Notes: generated from the sequence alone by a model not told the origin. Counted from the first letter of the stretch, positions 46,010 to 53,957 are shown. The stretch: DNA of 64,000 nt from Paenibacillus helianthi (GCF_001909055.1 NZ_LVWI01000002.1:310001-374000), one strand, 5' to 3'. A program made the numbers and translations.

Positions 46010-46177
46010 ATGGACATCCACAGTGACAGCTACAAAGTCGCGGCATTGAGTGAACAGGAGGATGCGGTGGAGATCATCCGCCAGGCCGAAGCGGCAATTG
46101 CTCAAATGAACGGCAATAAGCCCGTGACCCTGATTGCTTATGAGAGAACAGAAGCCCATTCCACAAATAGAGAATAG
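46010..46177 (+). CDS. Conserved-looking small protein, 55 residues
   Basis: ATG 46010 is preceded by AAAGGTGG at about 9 nt. The product begins MDIHSDSYKVAALSEQEDA, is acidic and helical (VEIIRQAEAAIAQMNG) and ends in a short strand (KPVTLIAYERTE). The codon use and ribosome site look genuine, and the shape recalls small cytoplasmic proteins found in Paenibacillus with no known function. It stands alone on the plus strand between leftward genes. Confidence 0.6.
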   Translation: MDIHSDSYKVAALSEQEDAVEIIRQAEAAIAQMNGNKPVTLIAYERTEAHSTNRE

Positions 46178-46206
46178 GGCTTCATCTAATGGGTCAAGGC
46201 TGGCCC

Positions 46207-46542
46207 TCAGACGATGTATGCCTCCACAATATCATCCACATCAATCCACTTCCATTCCTCCGCCCACTGCAGCTTGATCTCGCGCGAGTGGGTGTGAATG
46301 GAGGTCACAAAGCCGTTCAGCTGCTTATTCTCAAAAGCATCAAACAACACCACCGTTACCCGGACATGACTCCGCAGCGATAGCGCCAGCGTGAACTCAA
46401 TCTCCTCCAGCTTCTGCTCGTTCAGAACCGGCTTCATGCGGCGAAGCATTTCCCGCTTATCATTCCAAATCCGGCTCTTGTGCTCCGGCAGCATCATCCG
46501 GCTGCTCTCCCATAGGCGGTTCCCTTCCAGCTTTTCTCCCAT
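46207..46542 (-). CDS. YolD-like family protein
   Basis: 111 residues from ATG 46540-46542 after AAGGAGG. NRLWESSRMMLPEHKSRIWNDK and LSLRSHVRVTVVLFD...GFVTSIHTHSREIKL...IDVDDIVEAYI match the YolD-like family. YolD homologues are usually encoded beside Y-family (UvrX/DinB) polymerases and are DNA-damage induced; here no polymerase gene adjoins. An SOS-type promoter lies directly upstream. Function is not established. Confidence 0.85.
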   Translation of the reverse strand: MGEKLEGNRLWESSRMMLPEHKSRIWNDKREMLRRMKPVLNEQKLEEIEFTLALSLRSHVRVTVVLFDAFENKQLNGFVTSIHTHSREIKLQWAEEWKWIDVDDIVEAYIV

Positions 46543-46602
46543 TGCCGTTCCTCCTTCCATGGTGTTCTTAAATCGTTTTACAGGTTGCATTCCCACCATA
46601 CA

Positions 46603-46647
46603 CGAACGTATGTTTGTATTATACGCCCATCTCCGCTTTTTAATCAA
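46603..46647 (-). promoter_or_regulatory. SOS promoter with LexA box for the YolD-like gene
   Basis: Leftward -35 TTGATT (46642-46647), 18-bp spacer and TATAAT (46618-46623), followed directly by CAAACATACGTTCG (46603-46616), one mismatch from the Bacillus LexA/DinR consensus CGAACNNNNGTTCG. A repressor there would block the start site. Confidence 0.75.
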
Positions 46648-46735
46648 TCACAAAATAATGTATGCAGCCGCAATAGAATGACAAGAGTGAAGTCCAGACG
46701 TTTTAATCTCTGTCTGGTACGTTCCCAATAGCTAA

Positions 46736-46770
46736 CAAAAAGACGCTCACAGTTATTCTGTGAAGCGCCT
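46736..46770 (-). terminator. Terminator of the lipoprotein gene
   Basis: GGCGCTTCACAG and CTGTGAGCGTC form a near-perfect stem with a 5-nt loop, followed leftwards by TTTTTG; it lies about 50 bp after the stop. Confidence 0.8.
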
Positions 46771-46817
46771 TTGTTTGTGCCTTAATGTAAGGAAGTCGCT
46801 TATGCGGCATTCCTTTT

Positions 46818-47453
46818 TTACTTAACGTCAGTGACCGAAGTACCTGAACCAGACTTTGTATTCTTGTCCTTAGTGTCTGTATTTGCTTGTGTGTCTGCAG
46901 CGGTGCTAGTATCTGTACCAGACAATGTTTCTTCCGCCGCACTCCCCTTCTCGATCAGTCCTGCGGCTACTCTGGCTTCATTCAGCTTGGAGATGCCGTA
47001 CAACATCGCCACATCCGCTTGCTGGTTCATATCCTTGAACTCATCGGCTGTAACGTCTGGGGAAGCCGCACTTTTCGAGGCCTGCTCCTTGATGGAGTAC
47101 GCGCTCTGAAACGCAATCATTGAGTCTTTTAGCAGCTTTTGAATATTCTCTGGCAGGCTTTTGGAAATTTTCACATCTTTGACTTCATCAGCGATATCCG
47201 AAGCCGTGTCCTGAAATTGATCTATTGCCTTTTCCAATTCCTTGTCCGTTGCTTTTCCTGATGAAAATGAGGTTAAGGTTGTGTTGAATGCGTCCAACGA
47301 GGATTTTCCCATTTGATCAAATTTTGTCATTTCATTATAAAAGCTTTGTACCTTCTCCTGCACTTCTTCGTGGGAAGCTGGTGCCGAATTATTGCTGCAG
47401 GCGCTTAGAACCATAACTACCATTAGTAATACTGCCAGTAAGGCTTGTCTCAT
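46818..47453 (-). CDS. Putative lipoprotein with helical domain
   Basis: 211 residues from ATG 47451-47453 with TTGGAGGG upstream. The signal RQALLAVLLMVVMVLSAC has a lipobox with Cys19. The mature part is helical (EEVQEKVQSFYNEMTKFDQMGKSSLDAF; ADEVKDVKISKSLPENIQKLLKDS) and ends in a Thr/Asp/Lys-rich tail (DTSTAADTQANTDTKDKN). It would be anchored outside the membrane. No enzymatic motif is visible. Confidence 0.8.
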   Translation of the reverse strand: MRQALLAVLLMVVMVLSACSNNSAPASHEEVQEKVQSFYNEMTKFDQMGKSSLDAFNTTLTSFSSGKATDKELEKAIDQFQDTASDIADEVKDVKISKSLPENIQKLLKDSMIAFQSAYSIKEQASKSAASPDVTADEFKDMNQQADVAMLYGISKLNEARVAAGLIEKGSAAEETLSGTDTSTAADTQANTDTKDKNTKSGSGTSVTDVK

Positions 47454-47746
47454 ATTTAAAATCCCTCCAATTAACAGAATAATATCGAGTATTGTAAAGT
47501 GCAACTGAAAATAATGTAAAAATAGCAGGAATGGTATATTTGGCGGAATTGAAGCGTATCCATTCAGTGAAAACAAGTAGAAACGGTGATTCGTCCTTTT
47601 AAGGGAACTACCGTTTCAGCGAGAAATAGAAGGATAATGTATAGCGTTGAGCATATAAATTCCAAAAAAAAGACCGCCAGCAGTGTCTGGAAATCTCTGT
47701 TTATACTATAATGATTGCAACATGATTAATAGAGAGGAAGATTGCG

Positions 47747-48247
47747 ATGCCTTATTGCACTAGCTGTGGCGCAGAATACAAGCAAGGCGCCAAATATTGC
47801 GGAGAATGTGGAGCAAGTACTGAGGGGGATTCAGCCGCACCCATACGCCGTTCCTCGGCTGGAGCTGCACCCGGATCGGGTTCAGGACCTGAAATCGAAC
47901 TGTGGCAGGGCAAACCGGCCGGTATTTCCGACCGCCTCAAAGGCATTATACGCCTGAACACAACTACATATACGATCACCAGCCAGCGTATTATGGTCAA
48001 AACCGGACTGATTGGCAAAGACGTTGAAGAAATCGAATTGCTGCGGGTGAATGACTTCTCTGTCGACCAGTCCATCATGCAGCGTATTCTCGGCATTGGA
48101 ATCCTTACGGTATTTTCGGATGATGCTTCATCGCCACAGTTGATATTGCGCAGAATCCGCCATCCCCAAACCGTAAAGGATGCGCTCCGCAAAGCTGTGC
48201 GCGATGAAAAAATCGCCAATAATATCAGCTACCGCGAACAAATCTAG
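47747..48247 (+). CDS. Zinc-ribbon plus bacterial PH-domain protein
   Basis: 166 residues. The N-terminal zinc ribbon has two CxxC pairs (YCTSCGAEYKQGAKYCGECG). A Ser/Pro/Gly linker leads to a bPH2-type domain (about 50-160; TYTITSQRIMVKTGLIGKDVEEIELLRVNDFSVDQ split over two strands; GIGILTVFSDD). PH-like domains of this type usually mediate membrane or protein contacts. No TM segment is present. It converges on the GH26 gene, 15 bp away. Confidence 0.85.
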   Translation: MPYCTSCGAEYKQGAKYCGECGASTEGDSAAPIRRSSAGAAPGSGSGPEIELWQGKPAGISDRLKGIIRLNTTTYTITSQRIMVKTGLIGKDVEEIELLRVNDFSVDQSIMQRILGIGILTVFSDDASSPQLILRRIRHPQTVKDALRKAVRDEKIANNISYREQI

Positions 48248-48262
48248 ACACCGCCCTGCCTT

Positions 48263-49750
48263 TTAGGGAAGATAGAATGCCCCGGCTGGAATGACGCCTT
48301 TGACCTGTCTGGGGCTTTCCCACATCAGAACTGCCCGCGCATCACCTTGGTTTTCATAATACTCCACCTTCAATTCATGCAGCTTCCCGGCAATCAGATT
48401 CACCATACCCTTCCGTTCCTGCCCGCTCTGCTTCACCCAGCTATCAATGACCAGCACCCCGTCTATCCACACCCGGATACCATCATCTGAGGACGAATAT
48501 ATCGTATAGCTCTCTGTGTAGGCCGCACTCAGCCTGCCGCTCCAGCGAACAGAGAATACATCGGCTGGAAGTGCCGGATCGGGAGCTGACAGCCGCCAGA
48601 CAAAATTAATATCTGCATCGGTCCGCGTAACCGCGGGTGTTCCGCTAAGCGTTGCATTACTGTAATATTGCCCATATAACCCCGGCATAGGGGCTGCTTC
48701 AGGCATAGAGGCATATATTGCCGCCTTTGCCGTATATTCATCCAGGGTGAACACAAAGGAATCCTTCATAAAAGACTTGATCGCCACATCACTGTTCTTC
48801 TCAAACAGCAGCTTGCCCCAGTTCATCTGGTAAGACCATTTATTCTGGGACTTGGCCAGCACAGCCGGAGGCGGAAGCTCCCCATTTTCACCAATGGCAA
48901 TTAGTTTGCCGCGCCCCAGCTCCCATAGAGAATCTTGATGGCTAGCCTTGAAATCCGCATCATAGATATCCATTGCCAGTACGTCCACTCTGCTGCTGCC
49001 CGGATAATAGCTGGCCGGTTCATCTGACCATTGGTTTTCGGCATTGGGGCTCCACACCCACAACAGATTATGAAGTTTATGATATGCCGTATACCGTTCG
49101 AACATGATGTCCCACAACTGGCTGAACGAGCTTTTCCTCCCCCACCAGAACCAATCGCCATTCATCTCATGATACGGCCGCCAGAGCACCGGGACACCTG
49201 CATCATTCAGTTTTTTTAACGACTCGGCTGTCTTGTCCAGATCCGTAATCAGTGCATTGTACTGGACAGTACCCGGCGAAATATACTTGGCAAAATCTGC
49301 GTCACTGAGACTCATCTGGACATTCTGCCACACCGGAGCTGTCCCCGGCAGATGGGCATGATACGTCAGCGTCACTATTCCGCCCGCTTTATTCCACTTA
49401 ATCGCACTATCGACCACCGCCTGCCGCTGGCTGTCGATTTGCTGTACCGTCTGGTTCTCAATAGCTCCCAGCTCATAGCCGTGGATTGCCGCATATTGAC
49501 CGCTAAGCATCTTCAGCTTGCTGCTGAACTCATCGGGGCTCTCCAGATAATCATGTTGCCCGCTGAGAATTCCTTGCCCTTGCAGCCGGTATAACGTTTT
49601 CAACAGCTTCACTGCCGTGGGAGCGAGCGCAGCATCTGCCGGAGCCATCAGCACATTTCGAAAGGCTGCCTGCCACTGCACATCACCTACCAGCCGTGAG
49701 GCGGAATCCAGTAAATCCCGAAGTATACGTGATTCCATCTTTTCCACCAT
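48263..49750 (-). CDS. GH26 beta-mannanase with C-terminal PA14 domain
   Basis: About 495 residues from ATG 49748-49750; an ATG four codons later is an alternative. The GH26 barrel (about 40-345) has LSGQHDYLE, acid/base Glu in YHEMNGDWFWWG, WVWSPNAENQW, DVLAMDIYD and the nucleophile Glu in IAIGENGELP. The C-terminal 140 residues form a PA14-type beta-barrel (GLYGQYYSNATLSGTPAVTR, SSSDDGIRVWIDG), a sugar-binding module. No signal peptide is visible in this frame, unusual for a polymer-degrading mannanase. Confidence 0.88.
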   Translation of the reverse strand: MVEKMESRILRDLLDSASRLVGDVQWQAAFRNVLMAPADAALAPTAVKLLKTLYRLQGQGILSGQHDYLESPDEFSSKLKMLSGQYAAIHGYELGAIENQTVQQIDSQRQAVVDSAIKWNKAGGIVTLTYHAHLPGTAPVWQNVQMSLSDADFAKYISPGTVQYNALITDLDKTAESLKKLNDAGVPVLWRPYHEMNGDWFWWGRKSSFSQLWDIMFERYTAYHKLHNLLWVWSPNAENQWSDEPASYYPGSSRVDVLAMDIYDADFKASHQDSLWELGRGKLIAIGENGELPPPAVLAKSQNKWSYQMNWGKLLFEKNSDVAIKSFMKDSFVFTLDEYTAKAAIYASMPEAAPMPGLYGQYYSNATLSGTPAVTRTDADINFVWRLSAPDPALPADVFSVRWSGRLSAAYTESYTIYSSSDDGIRVWIDGVLVIDSWVKQSGQERKGMVNLIAGKLHELKVEYYENQGDARAVLMWESPRQVKGVIPAGAFYLP

Positions 49751-49878
49751 CCTATCCCTTTTTTCTACATCATATGGGGATGTGTAGGACAAATGCACGG
49801 CGAATCGACATGAAATCGGCATACCTAACCCGCACGGAATCCAAAAACCATATTCAAGCTATGTATATTCCTTTTCAG

Positions 49879-50262
49879 CTATCTGGAATACCTCATTGGC
49901 AGCAACCCGACTGCACTCACCTTGGCTAGAGTTCCCTCTACAGGAACAATCACCTTGCAATCCTTGCCGTAATCGGCAATCAGCTCTCTGCACATGCCGC
50001 ATGGGGAGACAACTTGGATCTCCCCTTCAGCATTATCGGGATCGGGATGTCTTACCGCAACTATCGTATCAAACTCCTTGTATCCCTCGGATATTGCCTT
50101 TCCGATCACCATCGCTTCCGCACATACGGTAACTCTGGATAGACTGGCCTCCACATGAACTGCGGTGAAGATCTCCCCCGTCTTGGTCCGGAGAGCCGCT
50201 CCCACATGATGTCTCTCCCATTCATAGCGCTTCTTGATGATTTCCTGTGCGCAGGCAATCAA
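49879..50262 (-). CDS. bsr: Blasticidin-S-deaminase-like cytidine deaminase, 5' end doubtful
   Basis: About 127 residues with a TTG as the first possible start and no ribosome site; a stop codon lies 7 codons further upstream, so the usual first residues may be lost. The deaminase motifs are intact: HVEASLSRVTVCAEA (CAE zinc/catalytic pair) and VVSPCGMCRELI (PCxxC zinc ligands). HHVGAALRTKTGEI, FDTIVAVRHP and VVSPCGMCREL match, from memory, the Bacillus cereus Bsr protein much more closely than ordinary Cdd. It would deaminate the cytosine of blasticidin-type nucleosides. It lies 7 kb from the nucleoside-type cluster. It may be a 5'-truncated, possibly inactive copy. Confidence 0.72.
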   Translation of the reverse strand: MIACAQEIIKKRYEWERHHVGAALRTKTGEIFTAVHVEASLSRVTVCAEAMVIGKAISEGYKEFDTIVAVRHPDPDNAEGEIQVVSPCGMCRELIADYGKDCKVIVPVEGTLAKVSAVGLLPMRYSR

Positions 50263-50329
50263 CGTCTGATTTTCAGTATACTAAATGGGGCGGGATTTAA
50301 GATATACTGGTTAAGTCTACGTTTGGCGA

Positions 50330-50429
50330 AAGCATAGGCTCACAAAACTTAGGCTTATGCTTGCGAAGCAGTTTTGTACGAAGCTGTATTTAGAAGCATA
50401 GGCTAACAAAACTTTTAGGGGGCAGCAAA
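50330..50429 (+). promoter_or_regulatory. Structured leader repeat, copy A (before the nuclease gene)
   Basis: This 100-nt leader matches copy B (51598-51695) over most of its length. It holds ACAAAACT twice (50342-50349 and 50406-50413) and one complementary AGTTTTGT (50370-50377) between them, so two mutually exclusive stems are possible; the second touches the AGGGGG ribosome site (50417-50422). A small GCTT-GCG-AAGC hairpin lies in the middle. Confidence 0.6.
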
Positions 50430-50870
50430 GTGAAGTCCAAGAAATTCATCCCAAGTTTCATCATCGTCCTGCTGCTCTTGGCCGCCGCTTACTGGTTTGA
50501 GGAGAAAGGGCCACTGCCTGGCAGTCAGTCTACTACAGGAGACACTGATGTTATCCAACTGGTGTTCCCCAGTGACCGTTACCCGGAGACAGCCAGGCAC
50601 ATTCAGGATGCCATCCGAAGTGGAGAGTCGTCCATTTGCACCATCGACCGGCAGGAAGCCGAAGAGAACCGCAAAGAATCCTTGAAGGGGATCCCGACCA
50701 AAAAAGGATATGACCGCGACGAATGGCCGATGGCCATGTGTGAGGAGGGTGGCAGCGGTGCTGACATCGAATACATAACGCCTAAGGACAACCGCGGTGC
50801 CGGCAGCTGGGTGGGCAATCAACTGGAGGAGCTGCCTGACGGCACGCGGGTGGAGTTCATGTTCAAATAG
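50430..50870 (+). CDS. NucA/NucB-type secreted DNA nuclease
   Basis: 146 residues starting at GTG with AGGGGG upstream. An N-terminal signal/anchor ([19 protein letters not shown]) leads to a NucA/NucB deoxyribonuclease domain: [54 protein letters not shown] (catalytic core with Asp and Glu) and [20 protein letters not shown]. NucB is an extracellular sporulation-associated nuclease in Bacillus. Here it is likely membrane-anchored or exported. Its translation may be controlled by the repeated leader directly upstream. Confidence 0.9.
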   Translation: MKSKKFIPSFIIVLLLLAAAYWFEEKGPLPGSQSTTGDTDVIQLVFPSDRYPETARHIQDAIRSGESSICTIDRQEAEENRKESLKGIPTKKGYDRDEWPMAMCEEGGSGADIEYITPKDNRGAGSWVGNQLEELPDGTRVEFMFK

Positions 50871-50921
50871 CCCGGCACCGGCCGTTGGTGATATATGATT
50901 CGTATCAGCTTGCACGCTGTA

Positions 50922-51134
50922 TCACCCGGCATGGCTTACCTTATCCCGCCGCCAGGCCAGAATTCGCTCCACCCGAAAAACCCGGGGTCCGCCGGTTGTA
51001 AAACAAGTTGTTCTGAGAAGCCCGGCTTTGTGTCCGTGAACTTTTATTCTCCGCTGTGTAATTTTGCCTGCCTTATCTTCGTATATAATTTCAACCACCT
51101 CACCGATCAGCTTTTCTATATCCTTCGGGCGCAA
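50922..51134 (-). CDS. Small SOS-associated WYL-like protein
   Basis: 70 residues from TTG 51132-51134, chosen because GGGAGGGT lies 8 nt upstream; the frame further upstream is promoter. The product (RPKDIEKLIGEVVEIIYEDKAGKI...) is a short beta-rich protein with TQRRIKV and RVFRVERILA, resembling the WYL-like mini-proteins found near YolD/UvrX loci. A LexA-type box lies upstream. Function unknown. Confidence 0.7.
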   Translation of the reverse strand: MRPKDIEKLIGEVVEIIYEDKAGKITQRRIKVHGHKAGLLRTTCFTTGGPRVFRVERILAWRRDKVSHAG

Positions 51135-51182
51135 GTGAAGACCCTCCCTTCGAAGAAACAGAACGTTTGTATGTATTATATG

Positions 51183-51195
51183 CAAACAGATGTTC
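51183..51195 (-). promoter_or_regulatory. LexA-like box for the WYL-like gene
   Basis: Leftward GAACATCTGTTTG fits the LexA core GAAC-N4-GTTC with one change. It precedes TATAAT (about 51174-51179); a partial second site (CAAACGTTC) follows the -10. Confidence 0.55.
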
Positions 51196-51299
51196 TGTAT
51201 TCGATGATCTGCGAAAAAAGACGCATTATTAAAGAAATAGTCCTATCCGGCATTCGCCAGACAGGACCACATTTGCAGATTGAAATACTATAATGCATT

Positions 51300-51455
51300 C
51301 TAGAATATACAGGCTCTAGTGATAATAACCAGCAGAATGAACAGTACCAGAATCGCACCTGTCGAAGTAAAAGGGCTACAAACCGGCACTACTGGAGGAC
51401 CTTGATTTACTCCACCGACATTATTACCACAACCGCAACCATAATCTGCTCCCAT
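51300..51455 (-). CDS. YjcZ-like small spore/membrane protein
   Basis: 51 residues, ATG 51453-51455 after GAGGAGGAA. An N-terminal Gly/Cys-rich part (GADYGCGCGNN) is followed by one hydrophobic helix (TGAILVLFILLVIITRAC). The pattern, a Tyr/Gly/Cys-rich start plus a VLFILLVII helix, is that of the sporulation-induced YjcZ/YhzE-type peptides of Bacillales. Missed easily because of its size. Confidence 0.7.
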   Translation of the reverse strand: MGADYGCGCGNNVGGVNQGPPVVPVCSPFTSTGAILVLFILLVIITRACIF

Positions 51456-51597
51456 AGTTAATTCCTCCTCTTAAATATTGACTACAGCACAGAATATGTT
51501 GCAGGCTAATGTGCTGCATGGGCCAATTGGCAAAGAAATCCCATTCACCTAATCAATTGTGTGAAGAAAGTCGATATACAATAGGAATGCTCCTCTT

Positions 51598-51695
51598 CAA
51601 GCCATGCTCACAAAACTTAAGACTATGCTTCCGAAGTGAGTTTTGTACGAAGTAGGACAGGAAGCCATGCTCACAAAACTTTTAGGAGGTGTGAA
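51598..51695 (+). promoter_or_regulatory. Structured leader repeat, copy B (before the YjfB-like gene)
   Basis: Second copy of the leader at 50330. ACAAAACT occurs at 51610-51617 and 51673-51680, AGTTTTGT at 51639-51646, and the AGGAGG ribosome site at 51684-51689, with the same spacing as in copy A to within 2 nt. A TATACAAT sequence at about 51575-51585 may be the -10 element. Confidence 0.6.
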
Positions 51696-51872
51696 ATGGA
51701 TATCGCCGCTTTATCCGTATCATTGGGTCAGGCTAGTCTTCAACAGGCTGCAAGTCTGCAAGTGCTCAGCATTGCCAAGGATCAGGCAGAGGTTCAGGGA
51801 CAGAATATGGCTCAAATGCTTGAACAGAGCGTACACCCTAACTTGGGAAAAACACTTGATATTAGAGTTTGA
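51696..51872 (+). CDS. YjfB family putative motility protein
   Basis: 58 residues from ATG 51696, with AGGAGG in the leader. MDIAALSVSLGQASLQQAAS, a helix of about 20 residues and HPNLGKTLDIRV match the YjfB family, small SigD-dependent proteins of unknown role in Bacillus. An upstream in-frame GTG exists but would lie within the conserved leader. Confidence 0.85.
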   Translation: MDIAALSVSLGQASLQQAASLQVLSIAKDQAEVQGQNMAQMLEQSVHPNLGKTLDIRV

Positions 51873-51918
51873 TTGCTTTATGCTTAGATACATAAGAACA
51901 CAGGTTCGCGTCAACCTT

Positions 51919-51940
51919 AAGCCCTTCGGGCTTTTCTTTT
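51919..51940 (+). terminator. Terminator of the YjfB-like gene
   Basis: AAGCCC-TTC-GGGCTT stem-loop followed by TTCTTTT. Confidence 0.8.
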
Positions 51941-51984
51941 GGCCATAAATACGAACATACGATCTTGTATCTGAGGTGAATCAA

Positions 51985-52527
51985 ATGCATTCTTACTATC
52001 AAATGACGGCTCTGGAGAAGTGGACGGAAGATTTATATGAACGGTTGGATATCCGTAAGCCGGCACAAATTTCGATTGCATATATTGCCGAGCGCCTGAA
52101 TATTTGGGTCCATTATTTGGATGTGAGGAGCAAAGGGATTGAGGCCTCTGCCGGTATGTATAGCATGTTTATCGACAACCGGCTTCCGGATGAACTTCAG
52201 CGCCTGGAATTTCTGCATGAGCTCTGCCATCTGCTCCGTCATGCCGGCAGCCACACACTGATGCCTGAGCAATTTAGTCAAGCGGAGAGGGATGAATCGG
52301 AACGCTTCATTCTGTATGCGGCAATGCCTTACTCCATGATTTCGAAGATGACTCTGCCTGAACTCCGTGAAGATGCGATTCAGGAGCTTGCTGCTGCTTT
52401 TCAGGTTCCCTGCGAGTTGGCTCTGCAGCGGATCGATCAAATTCAGCGGCGTGTGTTCCAGGGCCAGTTGATTGCTGTGATGGAGCGAAACGAGGACAGA
52501 AAATTAAGCCACAGACATATTCGGTAA
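51985..52527 (+). CDS. ImmA/IrrE-type metallo-endopeptidase
   Basis: 180 residues from ATG 51985 with GAGGTG upstream. The zinc motif HELCH is at residues 78-82 within LEFLHELCHLLRHAG; a helical C-terminus follows with FQVPCELALQRIDQIQ. IrrE/ImmA proteases cleave repressors of mobile elements or stress regulons. No helix-turn-helix partner gene adjoins, so its target is unknown. The gene is followed closely by a short reading frame on the same strand. Confidence 0.88.
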   Translation: MHSYYQMTALEKWTEDLYERLDIRKPAQISIAYIAERLNIWVHYLDVRSKGIEASAGMYSMFIDNRLPDELQRLEFLHELCHLLRHAGSHTLMPEQFSQAERDESERFILYAAMPYSMISKMTLPELREDAIQELAAAFQVPCELALQRIDQIQRRVFQGQLIAVMERNEDRKLSHRHIR

Positions 52528-52613
52528 ATGCAGAGGAGATAATAATGCAGACATGCATTTATCTGAGATCAGAGCCTATAGGTATCAAGAAATTACCCTT
52601 AGGGGGGAGCGGT

Positions 52614-52775
52614 ATGGAAGCCATCGAAGTTATCCACTTGTTGTTGACCCATCCGGATTACAGCGTGGACGCAGTACACCCCGAAATTCCGGATTTTGTG
52701 GGCATCGAAACCATTGAAGTGAACCACGAGACCCAGACTTTTTCCATTCTCCTGCAAGAACCGCAAGAAGATTAG
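52614..52775 (+). CDS. Small acidic protein of unknown function
   Basis: 53 residues from ATG 52614, chosen because GGGGGGAG lies 5 nt upstream; a longer frame from 52545 lacks such a site. The product (MEAIEVIHLLLTHPDYSVD...) is acidic with strands GIETIEVNHETQTFSILLQ. I do not recognise it. It lies between the IrrE-like and ComB genes. Confidence 0.55.
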   Translation: MEAIEVIHLLLTHPDYSVDAVHPEIPDFVGIETIEVNHETQTFSILLQEPQED

Positions 52776-52802
52776 TAACTTATGCCATAGCGTTGCCCGG
52801 TT

Positions 52803-52832
52803 AAAAAGCGGCCCCGCCGTCATCCGGCAGGG
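52803..52832 (-). terminator. Terminator of comB
   Basis: CCCTGCCG and CGGCGGGG pair around GATGA, followed leftwards by CCGCTTTTTAA. Confidence 0.7.
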
Positions 52833-52874
52833 TCCAAATATCTGAATAGGAGGGCCCCGCCTTCTTTTCCGAAA

Positions 52875-53639
52875 TCATCTGTTATCTGCTTCTGTACAAT
52901 ACTCCTCATACAGCATCGGCACCACAGCATACTTGTCGAGTTGGCAGCAGTAGATCACATCTGCATCATCCCCCCGCTCACGCAGTTCACGTGCACTTGC
53001 TGACTCCCTGATCAGCCTCTCTATCTTATGCTTCGAGTATTCATAAGCTCCTGCACAGACCTCCGCTTCCGGCGACTTGCTTCCTTGAAGCTGCGAAATG
53101 ATCGCTCCTGCAGCCAAGTAGTCTTCAATGCCGGGACGCAGGTTATTTTCCTGATTGGCCGCATCGGACCACTTCTCCCCGCAGGCAATGACAGTGATAT
53201 TTCTATTCAGCTTTTGAACAAACCGTTGGGCGGATTTTGCCACAGCCGAGGCGTTCAGCAGACAGCCAATGAGCAAAGTGGGAATCTGTGAGGCTGCAGA
53301 TGTGCACAAAGCCCCGTTCAATGAGCACATGACATAATTACGTGCCCGATCTCCCGCTCCGAAAGACAACGGAGACAGCGAATGCCCGCCCTCTCTAAGG
53401 GCTTCTGCTCTTCCCCACACCATTTCTGCATTCTTAGTTTGGGCGTAAGCCTTGGCTTGCTCATTTAGGGGTGGCGGGTACGGGTATATGATTGCCTGAT
53501 GCTGCACCGCAGTCACCACCGTGGAAGAAAAACTGAGCACATCCACGATAATCACTATATCCCCACGCTGCGAAGCTGCACGAGTCCCTCTGGCCCCCCA
53601 CTCCAGCTTAATTTCATAATCCATTTGGTCATAAAACAA
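52875..53639 (-). CDS. comB: 2-phosphosulfolactate phosphatase family protein (ComB)
   Basis: 254 residues from TTG 53637-53639 with AAGGAGGAG upstream. VIIVDVLSFSSTVVTAV, LSPLSFGAGDRARNYVMCSLNGA and LIGCLLNASAVAKSA are the ComB hallmarks (Mg-dependent hydrolysis of 2-phosphosulfolactate, as in coenzyme M synthesis). In Firmicutes the physiological substrate is unclear, possibly sulfolactate for spores. Single gene with its own terminator. Confidence 0.85.
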   Translation of the reverse strand: MFYDQMDYEIKLEWGARGTRAASQRGDIVIIVDVLSFSSTVVTAVQHQAIIYPYPPPLNEQAKAYAQTKNAEMVWGRAEALREGGHSLSPLSFGAGDRARNYVMCSLNGALCTSAASQIPTLLIGCLLNASAVAKSAQRFVQKLNRNITVIACGEKWSDAANQENNLRPGIEDYLAAGAIISQLQGSKSPEAEVCAGAYEYSKHKIERLIRESASARELRERGDDADVIYCCQLDKYAVVPMLYEEYCTEADNR

Positions 53640-53678
53640 GAAATCTCCTCCTTAATGACAGATAGTCCACACCAAACG

Positions 53679-53957
53679 TTAAACCCCAAGAACGATAACG
53701 CCTAGGGACATATACAAAAAAAGAAACAGTATCAATGCCACATTCCCGCCAATTGCGACTTTTTTGAGCTTAGGCTGCGTATTGCCCTTGTTGGTAATTG
53801 CCATTACCAGCCCTAGCGGGCTCAAAAAGATGATCATCACAACCCAAACGCCTTGCAGCTTCTCTCCGGCCTCAAAGGGAAATACAAAACTGTAGACCGT
53901 AAACAAACCCGTAAGCATGAACAACAGAAATGGAAAAATAACCCCTAAATTCTTCAA
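53679..53957 (-). CDS. Small membrane protein with three TM helices
   Basis: 92 residues starting at TTG (53955-53957) six bases after AGGAGG. TM segments lie at about 4-26, 36-54 and 68-90, with a basic loop (TNKGNTQPKLKKV). No known motif. It precedes comB on the same strand with a 40-bp gap, so co-transcription is possible. Confidence 0.7.
   Translation of the reverse strand: MKNLGVIFPFLLFMLTGLFTVYSFVFPFEAGEKLQGVWVVMIIFLSPLGLVMAITNKGNTQPKLKKVAIGGNVALILFLFLYMSLGVIVLGV

Noticed and set aside
51176..51358. 60-codon minus-strand frame beginning MRFWYCSFCW
   Set aside because: It overlaps the better supported 51-residue YjcZ-like gene in another frame and runs into the LexA-type promoter.
50329..51696. 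The two leader copies as a CRISPR array or insertion-sequence ends
   Set aside because: Only two copies 1.27 kb apart, each ending at a start codon; there are no spacers, transposase gene or target duplications.
51951..51964. CGAACATACGATCT as a LexA box before the IrrE-like gene
   Set aside because: Only the left half fits GAAC-N4-GTTC; the right half has two mismatches.
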